Positions 31,253-44,775 are shown, numbered from the stretch's first letter. The stretch is 64,000 nucleotides of DNA from Daucus carota subsp. sativus (GCF_001625215.2 NC_030389.2:40351454-40415453); one strand, 5' to 3'. The notes: generated by a model not told the origin, from the sequence alone. A program made the numbers and translations.

Positions 31253-34200
31253 ATGAGTACAACTCCAACTGGGTCTAGTTCAACAGCTGGTTCTTGGTTT
31301 TCAGGCATTGTACGAGGTCGTTTTGACAAGTCTTCTACTAGTCCCAAAATGGCCAACAATTCAGCAGACTTCACTGGAACTAATGTGGGCCCAGTTAATA
31401 AGAAGAAACAGTTTCAAGGGGTTTTGTTTAAGTATGGTCCTAAGTCTATTCAGGTCTGTCTAAACACTATTGTGTGTGTGTGTGTTTTGTGCTGATTGTG
31501 GATTCTGGATGTGGTGTTTGATGTTTAGTTGACATTGTTTTTGTAGTGAATTGATGAGGGTTTGTTGATTTGTTATGAAATTTGAGCTTGAGTATCGGAT
31601 CCGAATGTGTTTTTGTAGTTGTAGTAAGTGGCAAGATGTTAGCTTTATGTTTGATAGATGAAAAATTCTGATGACCCAATTGACCATTTATGATTATGTT
31701 ATATCAAAAGAAGGGAGGTGAAGTGTTGTTACATTGGTTTTTAAAGTTTCGGGATCATTAAAAATGCTTCAATAGCTTGTTAAGGTGCTGTATCTGTAAA
31801 TGGTTAAGGTGTTATGAGGGATTAGTATGTATGTAACATGTTTTTTTCTTGATAAATGAAGATATGATAATCGAGGAAATGGTTTATTACCTGCTTTCAC
31901 TCTGGAGTATCACTACCAGGAAGGTCTGGTAGCTAGATTTTCTCCTACCTGTTTCCAGTCCACATTTGGGGATTTCATTCTTCCATCGTTTCAGGGTACA
32001 CATAAATAGTGAAGCACTCAAACCTTTAACTTGATGAAAAGCCTTGATGTTCTTAGTATAGGGAATACACTGTTTGTGAGCCTTATAAATAAGCATTATC
32101 AGGGTAGATGATGCTACATCTCTTCCTTTTTTCCGGTGGTGGTTATGTGAAAGTCTTACTCTGGGATATATCTGTAACTTTTCCTCTACTTCTTAAATGG
32201 GTTAAGTTCTGCAGTGTGAGAAAAAGATTTACTTGGTTCTCTTTATCTATACGAAATTGTTCGATTCGAACTTTAATTTAGTTTGTATACCAATATTTAA
32301 GCTTCATTATATTATGCAGGTTGCCTTTAAAACTGGTGACTATAAACAGCAAGCTATATTTGTTGGAGGGCTGACAGATGGATTTTTGGCTACCGAGTAT
32401 GTCAACATATATAACTTTTAAAGTTATTGTCCAACGAGATGATTTAAATCTTTACTTTCTTGCACGTAATTGATTCTACATTATAGTTAAGTACCTATCA
32501 CCAATTCCTAATTTGATCCAAACCAATAGGAACGCAAAATATGGTGTAAAAAAGCAAAACACCAATGTTGATCAAACAACGAATCATGTTGAAACCTCCC
32601 TGTTATATCAACCAAACAGTGATAATATGTATATACGTACATTCATATGCAATGACAATATGACATGTTAATAACGCTATAGAATTCTAGTGGGAGCCTT
32701 TAATATTTTATGGACTTAAAATGAGATTACTTGTTGCAGTTACTTGGAACCTCTTGCTATTGCTCTTGACAAAGAGAAATGGTCACTAGTCCAGTTTCTG
32801 CTCTCCTCTTCTTACAGTGGATATGGCCTCTCAAGTTTAAAAGAAGTAATTCACTATTATTTTTTCTGAATTATGTTGGCAATGATTTTTCTGTTATATT
32901 CGATGCTCTTTGCCTTTTTAACTTCATTGTTTAAGGGCCTCTCTGCCAAAGGGTAACATTGTACTGTCGAAATCATTAGGTTTTGTTTGCATTACGATGT
33001 GAATCGTAATTCTGAGGTAAATGATTTGGACGGACTGAATGGTGGGTGCAAATGTCCACAGGGAATGTTAAGGATAGAATTAGTTCCATCATCAGGACCA
33101 ATTAGTTCTCTCATCTCTGTTACGAATTATTTGTGATAGTAGTAAAAAAAAGGTAGTATAATTGTGCGGACCTCTTTTTTTTTTTTTGTATGTTCTATTA
33201 TGATAGAATAGTAATTCTATGATCAGGGGCATAGCTGCCCAGGCATAAAGGGACCAGGTTTACTCTTAAAGTACCTTACTTTATGTGTGTATTATATATT
33301 GGTAGATAAACATAATCTTGGGGCATCCAAGTTGTTTTCAGTTGTTGTATGATGTCTTCTGGTGGTTGAAATGAAAGGATGTGGGTTCAAGTTTCACTCT
33401 TATTTTCATTTTGGAAGAATCGTGATTTCAATTTACACATAGTACACAACTTAAATGCATCATAACATATATGCATCAGACATTTTAAGTTATTGTTGGT
33501 CAAGTTGGCTTTTTATGCTCCCAAAATAACTTCTTGTTTTTGAAATGTTTTGGGTTCAACTCCTATTTCTGGATTTGTTTTGCTTTTTCGTGGTTCCCTG
33601 TACGATAGTGTTCTCTCTGTCGCTGTGTATAATGCTCTCCCTCTTCCGCAATGCTGCTGTGTATGATCACTGTTTTCTTTAAATAATTTATAATTTTCTG
33701 ACCTTATATTGTTTGTCTTAATTATGGCGCATATATAATTATATGTTCAATAATTTTATCTGTACTACTAACTTGCTACTGTTAATTTTCTGCAACAAGA
33801 TTTCAAATAATATAAGTAAGCTGATTAGCTGAATCAACTTTCCCATGTGTGTGTCAAAGGATGCCATGGAGCTTGATCAATTGATTAGTTACTTCATAAA
33901 TAAAGAAGATTCTGAGGGTGTGGTCCTGATTGGACATAGTACTGGCTGTCAGGTAAGTACATTATACTCTCAGGGTGTGTAATACTTGCCAGCTGCAATT
34001 TGGCAGGTTAAATATAGTTATTTATATGTCATGGACAGGATATTGTGCATTACATGCGGACGAATTTTGCATGTTCTAGAGCAGTCCGCGGAGCCATTTT
34101 GCAGGTGTGCACCTGTTTAAAATTTTGATGCTTTTACATATTTCAGCTAATTGCCTGTTCTACATTTTTCTTGGCGTGTTTATATCGATTTTGGCTTTTA

Positions 34201-36714
34201 ATTTGTGCTTTCAGTGCATCTATTCATCTTTAGTGTTTAAAAGATTAACAAATGCAAGGTTCTCATGCTCCTGCCATTAAAAGGAATGTTTAATTGTTGA
34301 CACCCATCTTGCATTTCCATATGTTTCACATGCTTGCTAATTGTGTTTATATATAGACCATGTAGGGTTTCCTATGGCAAATTATAGCAGTTATATAAGT
34401 AAAGTCAAATTTGCATCTCACCCCTGAACTAAACACTAAACTTGCATAATTAGGCATTCGTCCAACAAAGTAGTACTTAAATTGAATTTCAGAGATAAAA
34501 TTATCTACCAAATCCACAAGGTACTGACTTTTATTATAAAAAAAATTGATTATTAAGCTGGTCTTCCCTGAGTGTTAATATTTCGAAGACAAAGAAAGAA
34601 ACCTGGTTTCTTGCAAGTGCTACTTCTGTCCTTTTAACTAGCATATCAGACAGAGAAGACTTGCCAAGCACAACAAACTCAGGGAACTCATTTGTGGGAC
34701 TGTTCTTGGGACCATTTCTACCCACATAAACTACTCCTGCTTAGTTTAGAGCCACTGGTTTCTGGTCTGACCACGATTTTGGAGCCAGATAGTATCATTT
34801 CACCCATGTTGATCCCAGAGCATCTCCAAGAGCCTCCTTGTTGGCTCCTAAATATAATATAAAAAATGTGGCTCTTAGCAATGTAGAACAAAGTTAAGAG
34901 TGTAAACTCCAACAATACTCTCTACATCTCTTCTCTATTTCATATTTTATTCATATATTGGGCTCCACTATAACAAAAGAGAGGAAAAGAGATGGAGGTG
35001 AATTGGAGGGAAGGATTTTTTTATTGTGAAAAAATAAGTTAGGAGCCATGTGGTGGCTCTTAACTTTGAGGAGAGAGGAGAGAGAAACAAGAGGCTCTTA
35101 AGATTTAAGAGCCACTTAAGAGTCTCTTGGAGCAACATTTTTCCTCTACCTCCTCAAATCTCAAGTTAGGAGCCTAAATAAAGAGCCTCTTGGAGATGCT
35201 CTAAGGGCACAAACAAAATGTTGGGTGATTGTTAGCTTTTTTTCTGAAATTTCTGGTTCTGGAGTCTTGGTAGCGGACACATAGTGACATAGTAAGAAGA
35301 ACAAAAATTGGTATTAGGGTTTTGAAAACTAGAAGAAAAAATTAGGGACTTCGACAAACGGACAGAAAACTAGAGAACTGAGGACTTATATAAGTGCTGT
35401 GTGCCTATTAAGCAGGTGGTAAAGGTGTTTATTAATGAACTTAACTTGTATATTATATGTTAATCGGGTTACAATTTAAAGTATTCAAATTGATAAAGAA
35501 GAAGTAGAAACAATTAGAGCTCACAAATGGGAGATGGAACTTGAAAGTTTGACTTTGGCTGCTATAGCTACTTAATTATGTTTCTACAAAATTGCATGAT
35601 TTCCCTTTTAGTTTTTAGAAGATTATTTGCCTTCTAGACTTCCGTACTAGATGAACTACTATATGGGCCCTAATTGTAATTTTGTTATATGGTTCAGGCT
35701 CCGGTCAGTGATCGGGAATATAAAGCAACTCTTCCTGAAACTGCGGCTATGATTGATATGGCCTCAAAGATGATTAGTGAGGGCCGAGGGTCTGAATTAA
35801 TGCCCAGAGAAGCAAATCCAGATTCGCCTATAACTGCCTATAGGTAAGTACTGCAAGTTTTGGTTCTTCTGAAATAGCTGTGAAACAAGTATAATTAAAA
35901 ACGGAAGAAGTTGCTAACAGTTGAGTTTCTTCTTCCCTTTCTTAATCCCATACTTCCTGCTGCTGTTTTCATATGCCAGAAAACTTTTGATCCCATTGTT
36001 GCAAATGAATAGATGCTTACTTATGCGCAAAGATCCCTTACTTTTCAGGAATTCAGCACGAAGCAAAGACATAATATCATTTTTTTTGACATAGTGCAAC
36101 GTTTATGTTATTGGCCACCCTTTAAGTTTTCACTTTTAAATAGCTGAACATCAATTACTCTGCAGATACCATTCCCTCTGTGCATACATGGGTGATGATG
36201 ATCTATTCAGCTCTGACCTTAGTGATGATCAGTTGAAACAGAGACTAGGACACATGTCAAACACGCCATGCCAGGTTACTGTCCCCATCATGTCTTTCTT
36301 TCATCTTTTCTCTTGACATGTTTAATGAAACGATCGAAGTTGGTCTTGACAGGTTATTTTTTCTATGGGTGATGAGTACATACCGGAATATGTAGACAAG
36401 AAAGCATTGGTTGACAGGCTAGTGCACTCTTCTATGTTACTTGAACATTATATGTGTTGAACTCACAATAATTTTGAACCTAACTTCTGTGTCTTGTACT
36501 TCATATTGCCACCTGGGTTTGTTTCTGTTCAGCTAATGACCATTATATAATCCGGTTCTATGTATGTAGATTGTGTAGAGCAATGGGTGGTGCAGAGAAA
36601 GTTGAGATTGAATATGGCAATCACTCTCTGTCTAACAGAGTTACTGAAGCTGTTCAAGCAATAATGGACTTTGTAAAGAGAGGACCTACTGGATGGGATG
36701 ATCCTTGGAGCTAA
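31253..36714 (+). CDS. Alpha/beta hydrolase of the DUF1749 (UPF0613) family
   Basis: Nine exons, 335 residues: 31253-31453, 32320-32396, 32740-32845, 33860-33952, 34039-34104, 35698-35843, 36166-36274, 36353-36417, 36570-36714. Frame is kept at all junctions. The nucleophile elbow is GHSTG in exon 4 (VVLIGHSTGCQ). A late Asp in SMGDEYIPEYV and His in EYGNHSLSNRV complete a likely Ser-Asp-His triad. The C terminus GWDDPWS is conserved in plant members. DUF1749 proteins are predicted serine hydrolases; the fungal relative SidJ is an esterase acting on a siderophore, but the plant substrate is not known to me. There is no signal peptide, so it is probably cytosolic. Intron 8 appears to start with GC, not GT. 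A MITE lies in intron 5. Confidence 0.88.
34818..35202. mobile_element. MITE in intron 5 of the hydrolase gene
   Basis: Termini AGAGCATCTCCAAGAGCCTC and its near-perfect inverse AGAGCCTCTTGGAGATGCTCT enclose 385 bp of non-coding sequence. A clear target duplication was not seen. Confidence 0.75.
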
Positions 36715-38308
36715 ACTTAAATGGTCTCCTCCTGTAACTTCAATTCACTTCTAAATTTCCTCTAGCTCGTATCGTGTCTTAGCGCATCTCCATGAATTTC
36801 TTGCTATTTAGAAGCCCGTACGGTACAGGACTAGAGGTTGCTCAAGCTGAATTATGTTGTGAGAATTCAGGAATTGTTACTCAAAATCATTAAGCAGTGG
36901 AATATAAATTTTGGTACAGTTTAAAGAGCTAGCAAATTTATGTTGCATACAACAATTTTGGGTTTATTTTATAATTTGCTTAGAACCATGATATAATGCA
37001 TGTTATGTTCTGGAATTGCATTATATCCGGTCTGCATGTGACATGTTTTAAGTAAGACATTTGTTTATTAAAGATGATTGAGAAAATTCTTTGTAGCCAC
37101 CCCCCCTACTCTATAGTTCTCACTCTCCCATAATTGTTTGAAAGCCAATTAACACTAGACACGTCACGTTCAGGATAGAACCATCTCAAGACAGTCATGT
37201 CAAAGGATCTTGATGAATCAAATCAGTTCTTCAACTAAATTACAAGAAGGATTTACATATCTGATATCACCTTCCAAATTATGCATTTGTGGTCTCTTGT
37301 CTGTTCTCTGTACATCTACATTATCGTCCCATGCCTGCATGTAAATTTAGACAGCGATAGCGACATAACTGAAACTGTATTCAACGATAACGAGTCAATT
37401 TATTGTCGTCGCTGAAATGTTGTACTCAGCTGACTGTTTTGTCTTCTGGATATCATCGAAGAGTCCTTTCTGAAGGTTGTAGATTCGTGTTTGCTCACTT
37501 GTTGAGTTTACCAGATGAGTATATACAGGAAGCTTACAGCTTACTGTTAACAATTGATTAGCAAAGTTTCCTGAAAAGAGGTTGATGGTGGAGCACAATA
37601 TGGGCACTCAGCAAACAAACACAGTTCAATTGTTGCCAAATTTTAGCAGGGGGAAATTTAAGAAGCAGAGCTGTTTGTTCAAGACTTGAAAGAAAAGTTA
37701 GTAAAGTACACAATGATGAAAGGTGAAGCAACATCATAAAATATGGTGAAAGATACCTCATTATGAAGCTTTTCAAGGCTGTGGGGGTTAGTTATAAATA
37801 TAATTAAATATTATTTTTTATTGTCCTTGTGAGAACAAGATTAAAGTGAGCTGCCCCCGGTTGTTGATTTTTGATGCACAATCTTGGCTCTTCTCTGTCT
37901 TCTTGTGTTGGTTGTGAAAGTACATTGGGGGACCCCCACCATTTTCCTTGCTGCTCCTATCATGCATTGTCCTGTATCCATTCTTTCTGCTGATTTTTTC
38001 TTGATGTTTGTGATCATATGTACTGTACGGATTGCTTCTGATGCCGGCCACAGTTTTATGTCTCGTCGTAGAAAAAAGTCGTATTTCGTGTACAAGACTC
38101 CCGAACCTGAAAAAGATATCTATTTCCGCGAACGAAAAGCAAGCAGAAGCATGGTCTATTGGTTAGACACTTTATGACCCACAACCTAATGATAACAACC
38201 TCATCATCAAGATTAGAATATAAGAATGAATCCGGAAGTCACGGTGTGTATGTTTCATTCAACAAAAGCTGATTGAACATTGCTCAATTCAATTTATAAC
38301 ACACCAGA
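36715..38308. other. Intergenic between hydrolase and conserved plant protein
   Basis: Contains the hydrolase 3' UTR and the promoter of the next gene. Short frames on both strands at 37818-38177 (up to 97 codons) overlap each other. None has a signal peptide plus conserved peptide motif or any family I recognise, so I do not call a gene. Confidence 0.5.
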
Positions 38309-38818
38309 ATGCCTGTCTCAAAGTCTAAGGTCAGAAGACACTTGAAGCCATCTCCATCATCTAATCAAGAAATGCCAAGATTCGGGCTTATATCCCTGAT
38401 CAGGTGCTTCAACGGATGTCGTGATCAGACGCAAGTAACAGGGATCGGGACACGAGTCTGGAACCTGAGCGACAAGCCGGTGGAGCTCCAGATCAGGGTA
38501 GGCTCAATGCTGAAGAAAGCTCACAGTCTAAAGCCAGGCTCATCAAAGAGGCTGAAATGTAAGAGCATTTACAAGGCTTATATGCCTAGTGTTGGTGGCA
38601 CTAGAGGTGTAGGAATAAAGAGTTTCTTGTACTATTATGATGAGACTTGTCATCCTTACATATGGATCCATGACACTGGAGCTGATTTTACAAGAATGGT
38701 GAAGCAACAATACATTAGTCTTGAAGACTTGAGGGACTGTTCTGAGATCACCATTTATAGAGATCATCTCAGAGGCTGCATTTCCATCAGAAAGAAATCA
38801 AGGCCGGAGTTTTGCTGA
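38309..38818 (+). CDS. Conserved plant protein of unknown function, intronless
   Basis: 169 residues from the ATG at 38309. The core from about residue 40 (GIGTRVWNLSDKPVELQIRV, KPGSSKRLKCKSIYKAYMP, FLYYYDETCHPYIWIHDTGA, LRDCSEITIYRDHLRGCISI) is clearly under coding constraint and looks familiar from small plant proteins of unknown function, but I cannot name the family. The N terminus is basic and low-complexity. There is no signal peptide or transmembrane segment. Codon use and context look like a real gene: about 170 bp after it the sequence turns AT-rich and a MITE follows at 39133. Function not inferred. Confidence 0.75.
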   Translation: MPVSKSKVRRHLKPSPSSNQEMPRFGLISLIRCFNGCRDQTQVTGIGTRVWNLSDKPVELQIRVGSMLKKAHSLKPGSSKRLKCKSIYKAYMPSVGGTRGVGIKSFLYYYDETCHPYIWIHDTGADFTRMVKQQYISLEDLRDCSEITIYRDHLRGCISIRKKSRPEFC

Positions 38819-39132
38819 TTAGATGTTTGGACTGCAGTTGTGATGTGTTCTTGTAACATTGTGTTCAGTTTTAGTTATTTTCTCTTTTTCAGCTGTGTGT
38901 TTGTGTTATTTTGGGTTCTGTGAGTGTTCTCAATTTAATCAATATGTACCTCTCCTACTAATTATATTGATTGTAAATCAAGTGTTTTATCAATTTCATT
39001 GAGGATATATTTATTCACTTGCGTAAAATGTAAATAGTATTGTCCAATCAAATTACTCTATTTTCATTCATACATATATGTCTTTTTATCGAATTGTTGT
39101 ATTATAAAATAGTATATTACGATTGTTATCTA
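38819..39132. other. Intergenic, 3' flank of the conserved plant protein
   Basis: AT/T-rich 3' UTR-like sequence. No gene seen. Confidence 0.4.
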
Positions 39133-39835
39133 CTCCCTCCGTCCCAGCCAATTCTTTACGTTTGGTTTGGGCACGGAGGTTAAGAAATATGTATAAAGTA
39201 GTGGAAAAGAGGAAGAAAAATGGGTGAAGTGGTGGGACCCGTCAATTTTTAATGAATAAAAGAGAGATAGTGGAGTAAAGGTAGTGTGAAAAGGGAGTAA
39301 GAGCAACTCCAACGGAACACCTCCCTTACCTATAATGAGCCTACGTGGACAAAAATAGGGGTTGAAGTAAAAATTCTTCACTCCAACCATCCTCTCCTTA
39401 CATAAAATTTTTAGGTGAGAGAAAACAAAACCCCTTCTTTTGGGGATAGAAAAGTGAGCCCCTATATCTTCCAACTCATCTCTTTCTCTCTCATTTTCTT
39501 TCATTTTTTATTTTCCCTCCTTTTTTTATCTACCCCACCATAATAAAAGTTTTAATAAAATATTTTTTTTCAAATATAGGGATGATTATAGGGAATACCA
39601 TTGGAGTAAAACACGTTTTTGCTTACTTATATTATAGGTAATCATTATTTTATTATATTTTAGGGGTCGAAGATAAGTAACACCATTGGAGTTGCTCTAA
39701 AAGTAGTGTGAAAAGGGAGGAAAAGTTGGGAAGTGGTGGGACCTATTGACTATTTTTGGTAAGTTTTGGAATGTAAAGAATTGGATGGGACATCCCAAAA
39801 AGGAAACTGTAAAGAATCTGGTGGGACGGAGGGAG
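39133..39835. mobile_element. Stowaway-like MITE (CTCCCTCCGTCCC) carrying another MITE
   Basis: Termini CTCCCTCCGTCCC and GGGACGGAGGGAG are flanked by TA on both sides (39131-39132 and 39836-39837), the Tc1/mariner Stowaway signature. It is longer than the 271-bp copy at 58051-58321 because a second MITE (39301-39697) is inserted. The 124-codon frame inside is not a gene. Confidence 0.88.
39301..39697. mobile_element. MITE nested inside the Stowaway element
   Basis: Termini GAGCAACTCCAA and its inverse TTGGAGTTGCTC are flanked by TAA on each side (39298-39300 and 39698-39700), as for PIF/Harbinger. Beyond TAA a 17-bp block GTAGTGTGAAAAGGGAG also occurs on both sides (39281-39297 and 39703-39719). 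Confidence 0.75.
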
Positions 39836-39837
39836 TA

Positions 39838-40739
39838 GTTTTTTTAGACTAAGTTAATTTTTCTCTCAAATAATCAGTTTTGATTTATTTGGAATATGAA
39901 AAATATAAATTAATTTATTTATAATTAAATACTTTTTATTGGATGGACATATGAAATTTAAATTGCTTCCTTTCATTATCAAGTATTTTTCATCCTACAA
40001 GACAGTGAGACACATTTTTATCATTTCAGAATAAACATAAAATCATTCAATACATCAGTCATATTATTCTCATGGCTTACTTTTTCACTTTTGTTTTTAG
40101 AGTTACTTGCACCCTTTTGGCATATAATACTAGGCATTATTAAGAACAAAGCATTATTGAATTCCATCAACTTTTTTCAATTCCATTTCCAGTTCTTCCC
40201 CCAAACCTTCATTGTCCTACAACCCAACCTTGGAATATTTTCAAAAATACAAAATCTCAGGGCATCAATTCAACACCCCTTTTCTTTCTTTCCCCTTTCC
40301 CTTTTATTTTCTTTGCCCTTGTTTGATAGTATAAAAATTAAAAATCCCACCTTTTTTCATCAACAAAATTCCAAGAATTGATAGCACATTTCCAACATGA
40401 GTTCATCATCGTTTCTCACATAAAATCAACCCCACCTTGAATTCACTCCAACCCAATTCACACACACAAACAGTCACCAAGAATCAACCAAATTTATTCA
40501 TTTCTTGCTCCTAACCACCACCAAGATTTGATCTTTCTTCATCTTCATCTTCTTAAAATCATGCCCTTCACATAAAAATCCCACCTTTGCCTTGTATCAT
40601 CCCAAAATTTCAAGAGGGCACTCTTCAATCAACCCTCTTAATCTTCAATTGACACACAAACACACCCTAAAAATCCAAACTTTCTTGATTTCTTGGCCTT
40701 AAACACCTTAAAGATTTGATCTTTTTACCAAAAACACAA
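39838..40739 (+). promoter_or_regulatory. Promoter and long pyrimidine-rich leader of the LUL-type gene
   Basis: From about 40380 to 40739 the plus strand is C/A- and CT-rich (TCTTCATCTTCATCTTCTT type runs), typical of a plant 5' UTR. The transcription start is not determined. Confidence 0.45.
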
Positions 40740-43700
40740 ATGGGTATTTCTTGGAGTAACAATAACAACAACAATAGAAGAAGAAACACTCCAAATTATT
40801 ATCAAACCCCATACCCATCATCTCAATATATCTCCTCACCCTCTTCTTCATCTTCTTCCTATTGCTACCCTCTTGATCCTTATTCTGCGCCATATCCTTA
40901 TCCTGCGCACCCTCCACCACCACCACCGGCTACCCCAATTTACTCATCATATTACTCTTCTGGGGGTTACAATGCTTGTAATTACACAAGTCCTGTGATG
41001 GGTATGTCGAGTTTCGGGCCGTATTATAGTTATGGTTACCAAGATAATGGTTGGGTTGGGATACCGGCTGCTCCAATGGCGGTGACTGCTGAGGCTGTTG
41101 CGGCTTTGCCACCGCCAGCATATGTTGAGCATCAGGAGGCTAAGAAAGTCAAAAATGATGTCAATGTGCATAAAGATACAATAAGGCTTGTGAGGGATGA
41201 GGCGTACCCGGATCACCATTTGGTGTCATTTGTTTTTGATGCAATGTTTGATGGCAGGTAATGATTTAGCTTAAACTTAAAATTGATGAATTTGTATGTA
41301 TGTAATATCTGTGATCATTGGTCGTTTACATTATATGTTGTGTCTGCCTTGTGCTTTAAATTCTTTAATTGAGGGCTTGTAGTTTTGAAACTGGAATTAC
41401 TTTGCTCATTAGGAATATTATATTTTTGCTATGCATGTTTTAGATAAATAATTTTAAAGAACTGTCGAACCAATCAAGTTGCAGAGTTAATATCGCTGAT
41501 ATAGAATGTTTATTGGAGTAAAGTTTGTGATAAAGATGGTTTTTTTTTTTAATTTCTAGAAATGGTTCTAGCTTGTTGAGATTGCTATATATATATTCCC
41601 CCACTCATGGAAGCATGTCATCTGCAATCATAGAACTTTTTTTAAGAAGTCTTTTTACATTGATTTTTTACTGGTTTGCTCATGATTCTTGCATAAGAAA
41701 TGGTTGCCTGAATTATGGCAGTAACATAGTTACTTGAGAGGAATGCTGTCTTTTTCTGAGCACATTATTATATGCCTCAAACAGGGAAGTCATGGTCTAA
41801 TTGCCTGTAGCTTCGTACAATGCATTTCTCTAGTTCCCTTGCCTTTTAACAATTTTTATATTCCACAACCTCCCCCCACCCCAAAAAAATACAAAAAACA
41901 AAAGGGTGATAATGTAGTGAAGCTATGGAGAAAATGAAACTGAAGATATTGGGGCAGACAAATGTGTAATAGTAATCAAGTTTTATCAAACAGTAACGTG
42001 TTCGTTTTAAAAAAAAAGGCTTTGATTGCATTGTTTTACATTGCAACCCTAATGCTCTCTGGTTAAACAAAAAATATGCAATGGGTTGTCTAGTAAATAA
42101 ATGCATGAACTGTTGTGTACTAACTAGTTTTTCATATCATATCTGTTGTGGGGTCACAACTATTAACAAGATGGTAAATGAATATATCTAGAGTCTAGAC
42201 GCGTCAGAAGTACTGTAACAACTGGTCTAGCAGTGTCGCATATGATGTCCTTTGAGTGATCATTATCATATGCAAGATGGTGCTAGATTCACATAGATGC
42301 CGCTATTGTATTGTGACAACCATTTGATATCTGGTTTGGGGCATCCCACATTCTCTCTTTCTAATTTCTGTATGTTACAGTGCCTTTATGTTGAATTTAA
42401 GGGTTTCTATGTGATCTAAGGTCCTTATACTAAACCCCTCATCATCTCTGTGATGTTTTTACATAAAAGTAAGTCTAATATTGTCATTAAGAATTAAAGT
42501 GTTTTGTCTTTAAAGAGGTAAATAGAGTTCCTTCGGTATATGAAGTTTTTTTGTTGCATAACGTCAATTTCTATTTCATATATTGTAGTTTTTCCCTGAT
42601 TTTTCTTTCCTATGGTTCGTTTGGGAGAAGATGCCATACCATGAATGTAAGAATAAATGTGGATCTATTTGTATTGTTGTTTATTACCAATTTGTCCTAT
42701 ATTATTTACTTCATTAAGTTCCACATCTACACATCTCATCCAGTAAGCGCCCTTATATAATTGTAAGATAAGCCATCTGTTAATATAGTAACGTATACTT
42801 ATCGAGTTATCCTTTTAACTTTTTTATTAGTAACCAATTACATCTTTTTGTTGAAGTGAAAATAAAAGCTTTATTCAGTAAGTACTATTCCAATCAAGCA
42901 GAAGCTTGATCTTCTTTCTCCACCAGAGATGGTGAATAAAAGAATGAAGAGAGATCAGATAAGATGGCTAACCCTGTATGTTGTGGAGCTCAAACATACT
43001 ATATATAGGCTTTCTTCTGATGTTTATGTTCTTTGAAGCTTGGGTAGGGGATTAGACAAAGATTTTATGCTCTATTAGAAGAAAACGGGTGGTGGGTTTT
43101 TCTGAACAATTATTAACTACTTAATATTTGAAGGTGTCATTTAGCACTAACAGCTATTGCTTTGTGTATAGTTATAATCTGTTAAATTATTAACGTGTTC
43201 AAAGTGGCTATGTAAGATCTGAGTGAAATAAAGATTTCGGAATGTAATTTGGAAACTCGAGAGCAGAATGTATAGGCAAAGACAGAAGCGGCCTTCTTGA
43301 TAGAGTGACATGTGAAGCAAGCCTTGAATCCAAAGAAACTGTATCTAAATAGGCTGAAACATGTGTAAAAGGAGCTTTCTTTTCTCCAAACTTTTTCAGA
43401 CCAATACAATTTCTGGCAGGTGATTATATAAAAATTTCTTTTTTGAACCCTTGCTACTTGGATGGTGGCAAAACAGGATACAAATGACTATCTGGGTAAA
43501 ACCCTTTCAGCATGCCATCCCAATATCCATTTGCAGTTTAGAAGCAGATTAAAAGCTAACAAAGCATCTATACTAATATCTTTATGAAGGTATAAAGTTT
43601 TCGTTACTGGAACATGTGCCACCTCCATCTTTAAAGTTAGTCTTAGTTATATGTCGGCAGAAGTCACAACATGTGAGAGATAGATTTTGGCTAAACTATT

Positions 43701-44775
43701 GTCCCTTCTATGCTATAGACTACATGTGAAAGATCTGTTCCACATTTTCGATTTTCCAGCAATGTTAACATACTCATAATAGTGAATTGTCCATGAATAA
43801 CTATAACTAGGAGAACATATTATGGACAGTAATTTGTTATTACATCTCTATATCATCGTCATGTTTGTGGACTTGAATTAGTTACTGCATAAAGAGAACT
43901 ATGTTTACATCTATCTCATAAGGTTGAAACTTAGATGCATTATGGAATTCGCAGCTTCCTTTAAATGTCGATCCTTTACCACTTCTTTAAATCTATATTG
44001 AATGGACATATGAAAGATGTCTCTTTTCTTTTATGTCAATTAACTCCTGCTCTTTATTGTGCTTTGCAGTATTACCATCTTCTACTTTGCAAAGGAAGAA
44101 GCTAATTGTAAGATTGTCCCAGTATATCCTGAATCCTATTTGCCGATAAAAATTCCCTTCCAGAAAGGACTTGGGCAGAGATTTTTTCAGCCTTCAGGAA
44201 CAGGCATTAATTTAGGCTACTTTAAGTTGGCTGATCTTTCGAAACCATGGCCTGCAGAGGATGTTTATCCACTTGTAATTTGTGCCGAAACATGTTTGCC
44301 ATCTTTTCCTATGGATATATATTTTAGTGATCATTGTCCAAACACATCATCCCACCTACAAATCACTCAAGCTGTGCTCGAGAAGAACAATGGGGACCCT
44401 TTCAAATTAAGAGTTATTAAACAGATTTTGTGGATTGATGAGGTTCGCTACGAACTGCGAGAAATTTTTGGACTTGGAAACTCTGCGGAATCTTTCAACG
44501 ATAATGACTCGGGAAAAGAGTGTGTTGTTTGCATGACGGAACCCCGTGATACTGCTGTGCTTCCATGCCGACACATGGTAAGAAACATGTCCATTCTATG
44601 TCTTCCGATCATGAATCTTCTACTCTTATTTTAAGTCATTTATAATATTTGCTGATTGAGCTCTGTGTTTCAGTGCATGTGCAGTGAATGCTCAAAAGCA
44701 TTGAGGCTTCAATCAAACAAGTGTCCGATATGCCGTCAACCCATCGAGGAGCTCATGGAGATCAAGATATATTAG
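40740..44775 (+). CDS. LUL: RING-type E3 ubiquitin ligase, LOG2/LUL family
   Basis: Three exons (40740-41257, 44070-44577, 44674-44775), 375 residues. The ATG at 40740 gives MGISWS, a fit to N-myristoylation (Gly2, Ser6), as known for LOG2, which is attached to membranes. The first 110 residues are Asn, Ser, Pro and Tyr rich. The DAR2-like domain characteristic of LUL proteins follows ([60 protein letters not shown]). The C-terminal RING-HC finger is [26 protein letters not shown] and [14 protein letters not shown]2 ubiquitinates targets at the plasma membrane, including the amino-acid export regulator GDU1; which LUL paralogue this is cannot be told from sequence. Intron 1 is 2.8 kb with no other gene. 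Confidence 0.93.

Noticed and set aside
37818..38177. Overlapping ORFs of 77-97 codons on both strands, considered as a secreted peptide gene
   Set aside because: No convincing signal peptide with a conserved peptide motif; the frames overlap on opposite strands and none matches a family I know.
39130..39504. 124-codon minus-strand ORF
   Set aside because: It spans the edge of two MITEs, and similar frames occur in all Stowaway copies (58 kb, 60 kb) as a by-product of the repeat.
40716..40739. Upstream start for the LUL protein (eight extra residues)
   Set aside because: It needs a TTG start. The ATG at 40740 gives the myristoylation-type MGISWS expected for the family.
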